A DNA stretch of 5,851 nucleotides, from contig JAKARN010000101.1 of assembly GCA_021828425.1 (NCBI GenBank), positions 1 through 5,851 on the forward strand. Reading direction: 5' to 3'. The stretch comes from Pseudomonadota bacterium. Lineage in GTDB: Bacteria > Pseudomonadota > Gammaproteobacteria > JAKAQQ01. Shown here one piece after another: positions 5,828-5,851 of this stretch (its first letter is position 1; the number at the start of each line of letters is the position of its first letter). The notes under the pieces were generated by a model. That model had not been told where the DNA came from and ran no database searches. It worked only from the letters and a program-made list of their open reading frames with translations. The position numbers and the translations under genes were made by a program.

Positions 5828-5851
5828 TCGCATGCGTTTTCTTCTAGATCG

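Noticed and set aside
5832..5851. ATG followed by five codons and a partial codon just after the ATPase stop
   Set aside because: Too short to judge, with no Shine-Dalgarno; it may be chance sequence at the window edge.
1..5851. CRISPR arrays, tRNA or rRNA genes, and insertion sequences
   Set aside because: No regularly spaced direct repeats, no cloverleaf or rRNA-like segment, and no transposase or terminal inverted repeats were seen.

Overview
The window is about 5.85 kb of GC-rich bacterial DNA. It carries two complete chromosomal-type enzyme genes, one complete secreted repeat protein, one gene cut by the left edge, and a truncated ATPase gene at the right. The Rieske protein has the quinol-oxidising PetA pattern typical of Pseudomonadota, and the Ada-AraC-AlkA fusion is also common there. 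A high-GC proteobacterium is therefore the most likely source, but this is an inference from two proteins and no marker such as rRNA is present.

Layout from left to right. 1-630 (minus) is the N-terminal part of a CPBP/CAAX-type intramembrane protease; its C-terminus lies beyond the left edge. Behind it is a very AT-rich promoter with a TTGACA box and a perfect 12-2-12 inverted repeat (666-691), the architecture of an ArsR/SmtB-type operator. A GC-rich spacer follows, then a strong minus-strand terminator (921-951). 973-2217 (minus) is a secreted HAF-repeat protein with a signal peptide and seven visible repeats. A 294-bp divergent spacer (2218-2511) holds four copies of one 8-mer, two in each orientation. 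2512-4032 (plus) is a three-part fusion of an Ada-type methyl-acceptor domain, an AraC HTH and an AlkA-type DNA glycosylase, with a TTG start. It converges on and overlaps by 44 bp the gene for the Rieske iron-sulfur subunit of the bc1 complex (3989-4660, minus). That gene starts at a GTG chosen by its Shine-Dalgarno and by a consensus TATAAT box at 4711-4716. 4892-5827 (plus) is an AAA-14/DUF4143 ATPase lacking its N-terminal nucleotide-binding part.

The genes do not form one pathway. Each of the four intact or partial genes on the left appears to be its own transcription unit: DNA alkylation repair, respiratory electron transfer, membrane proteolysis and an exported protein of unknown role. 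The Rieske gene is not followed by cytochrome b or c1 genes on its strand, which is unusual for petA.

I found no convincing new multi-gene system. The items most worth a second look are the 12-2-12 operator at the protease promoter, the orphan Rieske gene overlapped by the glycosylase gene, and the decapitated ATPase.
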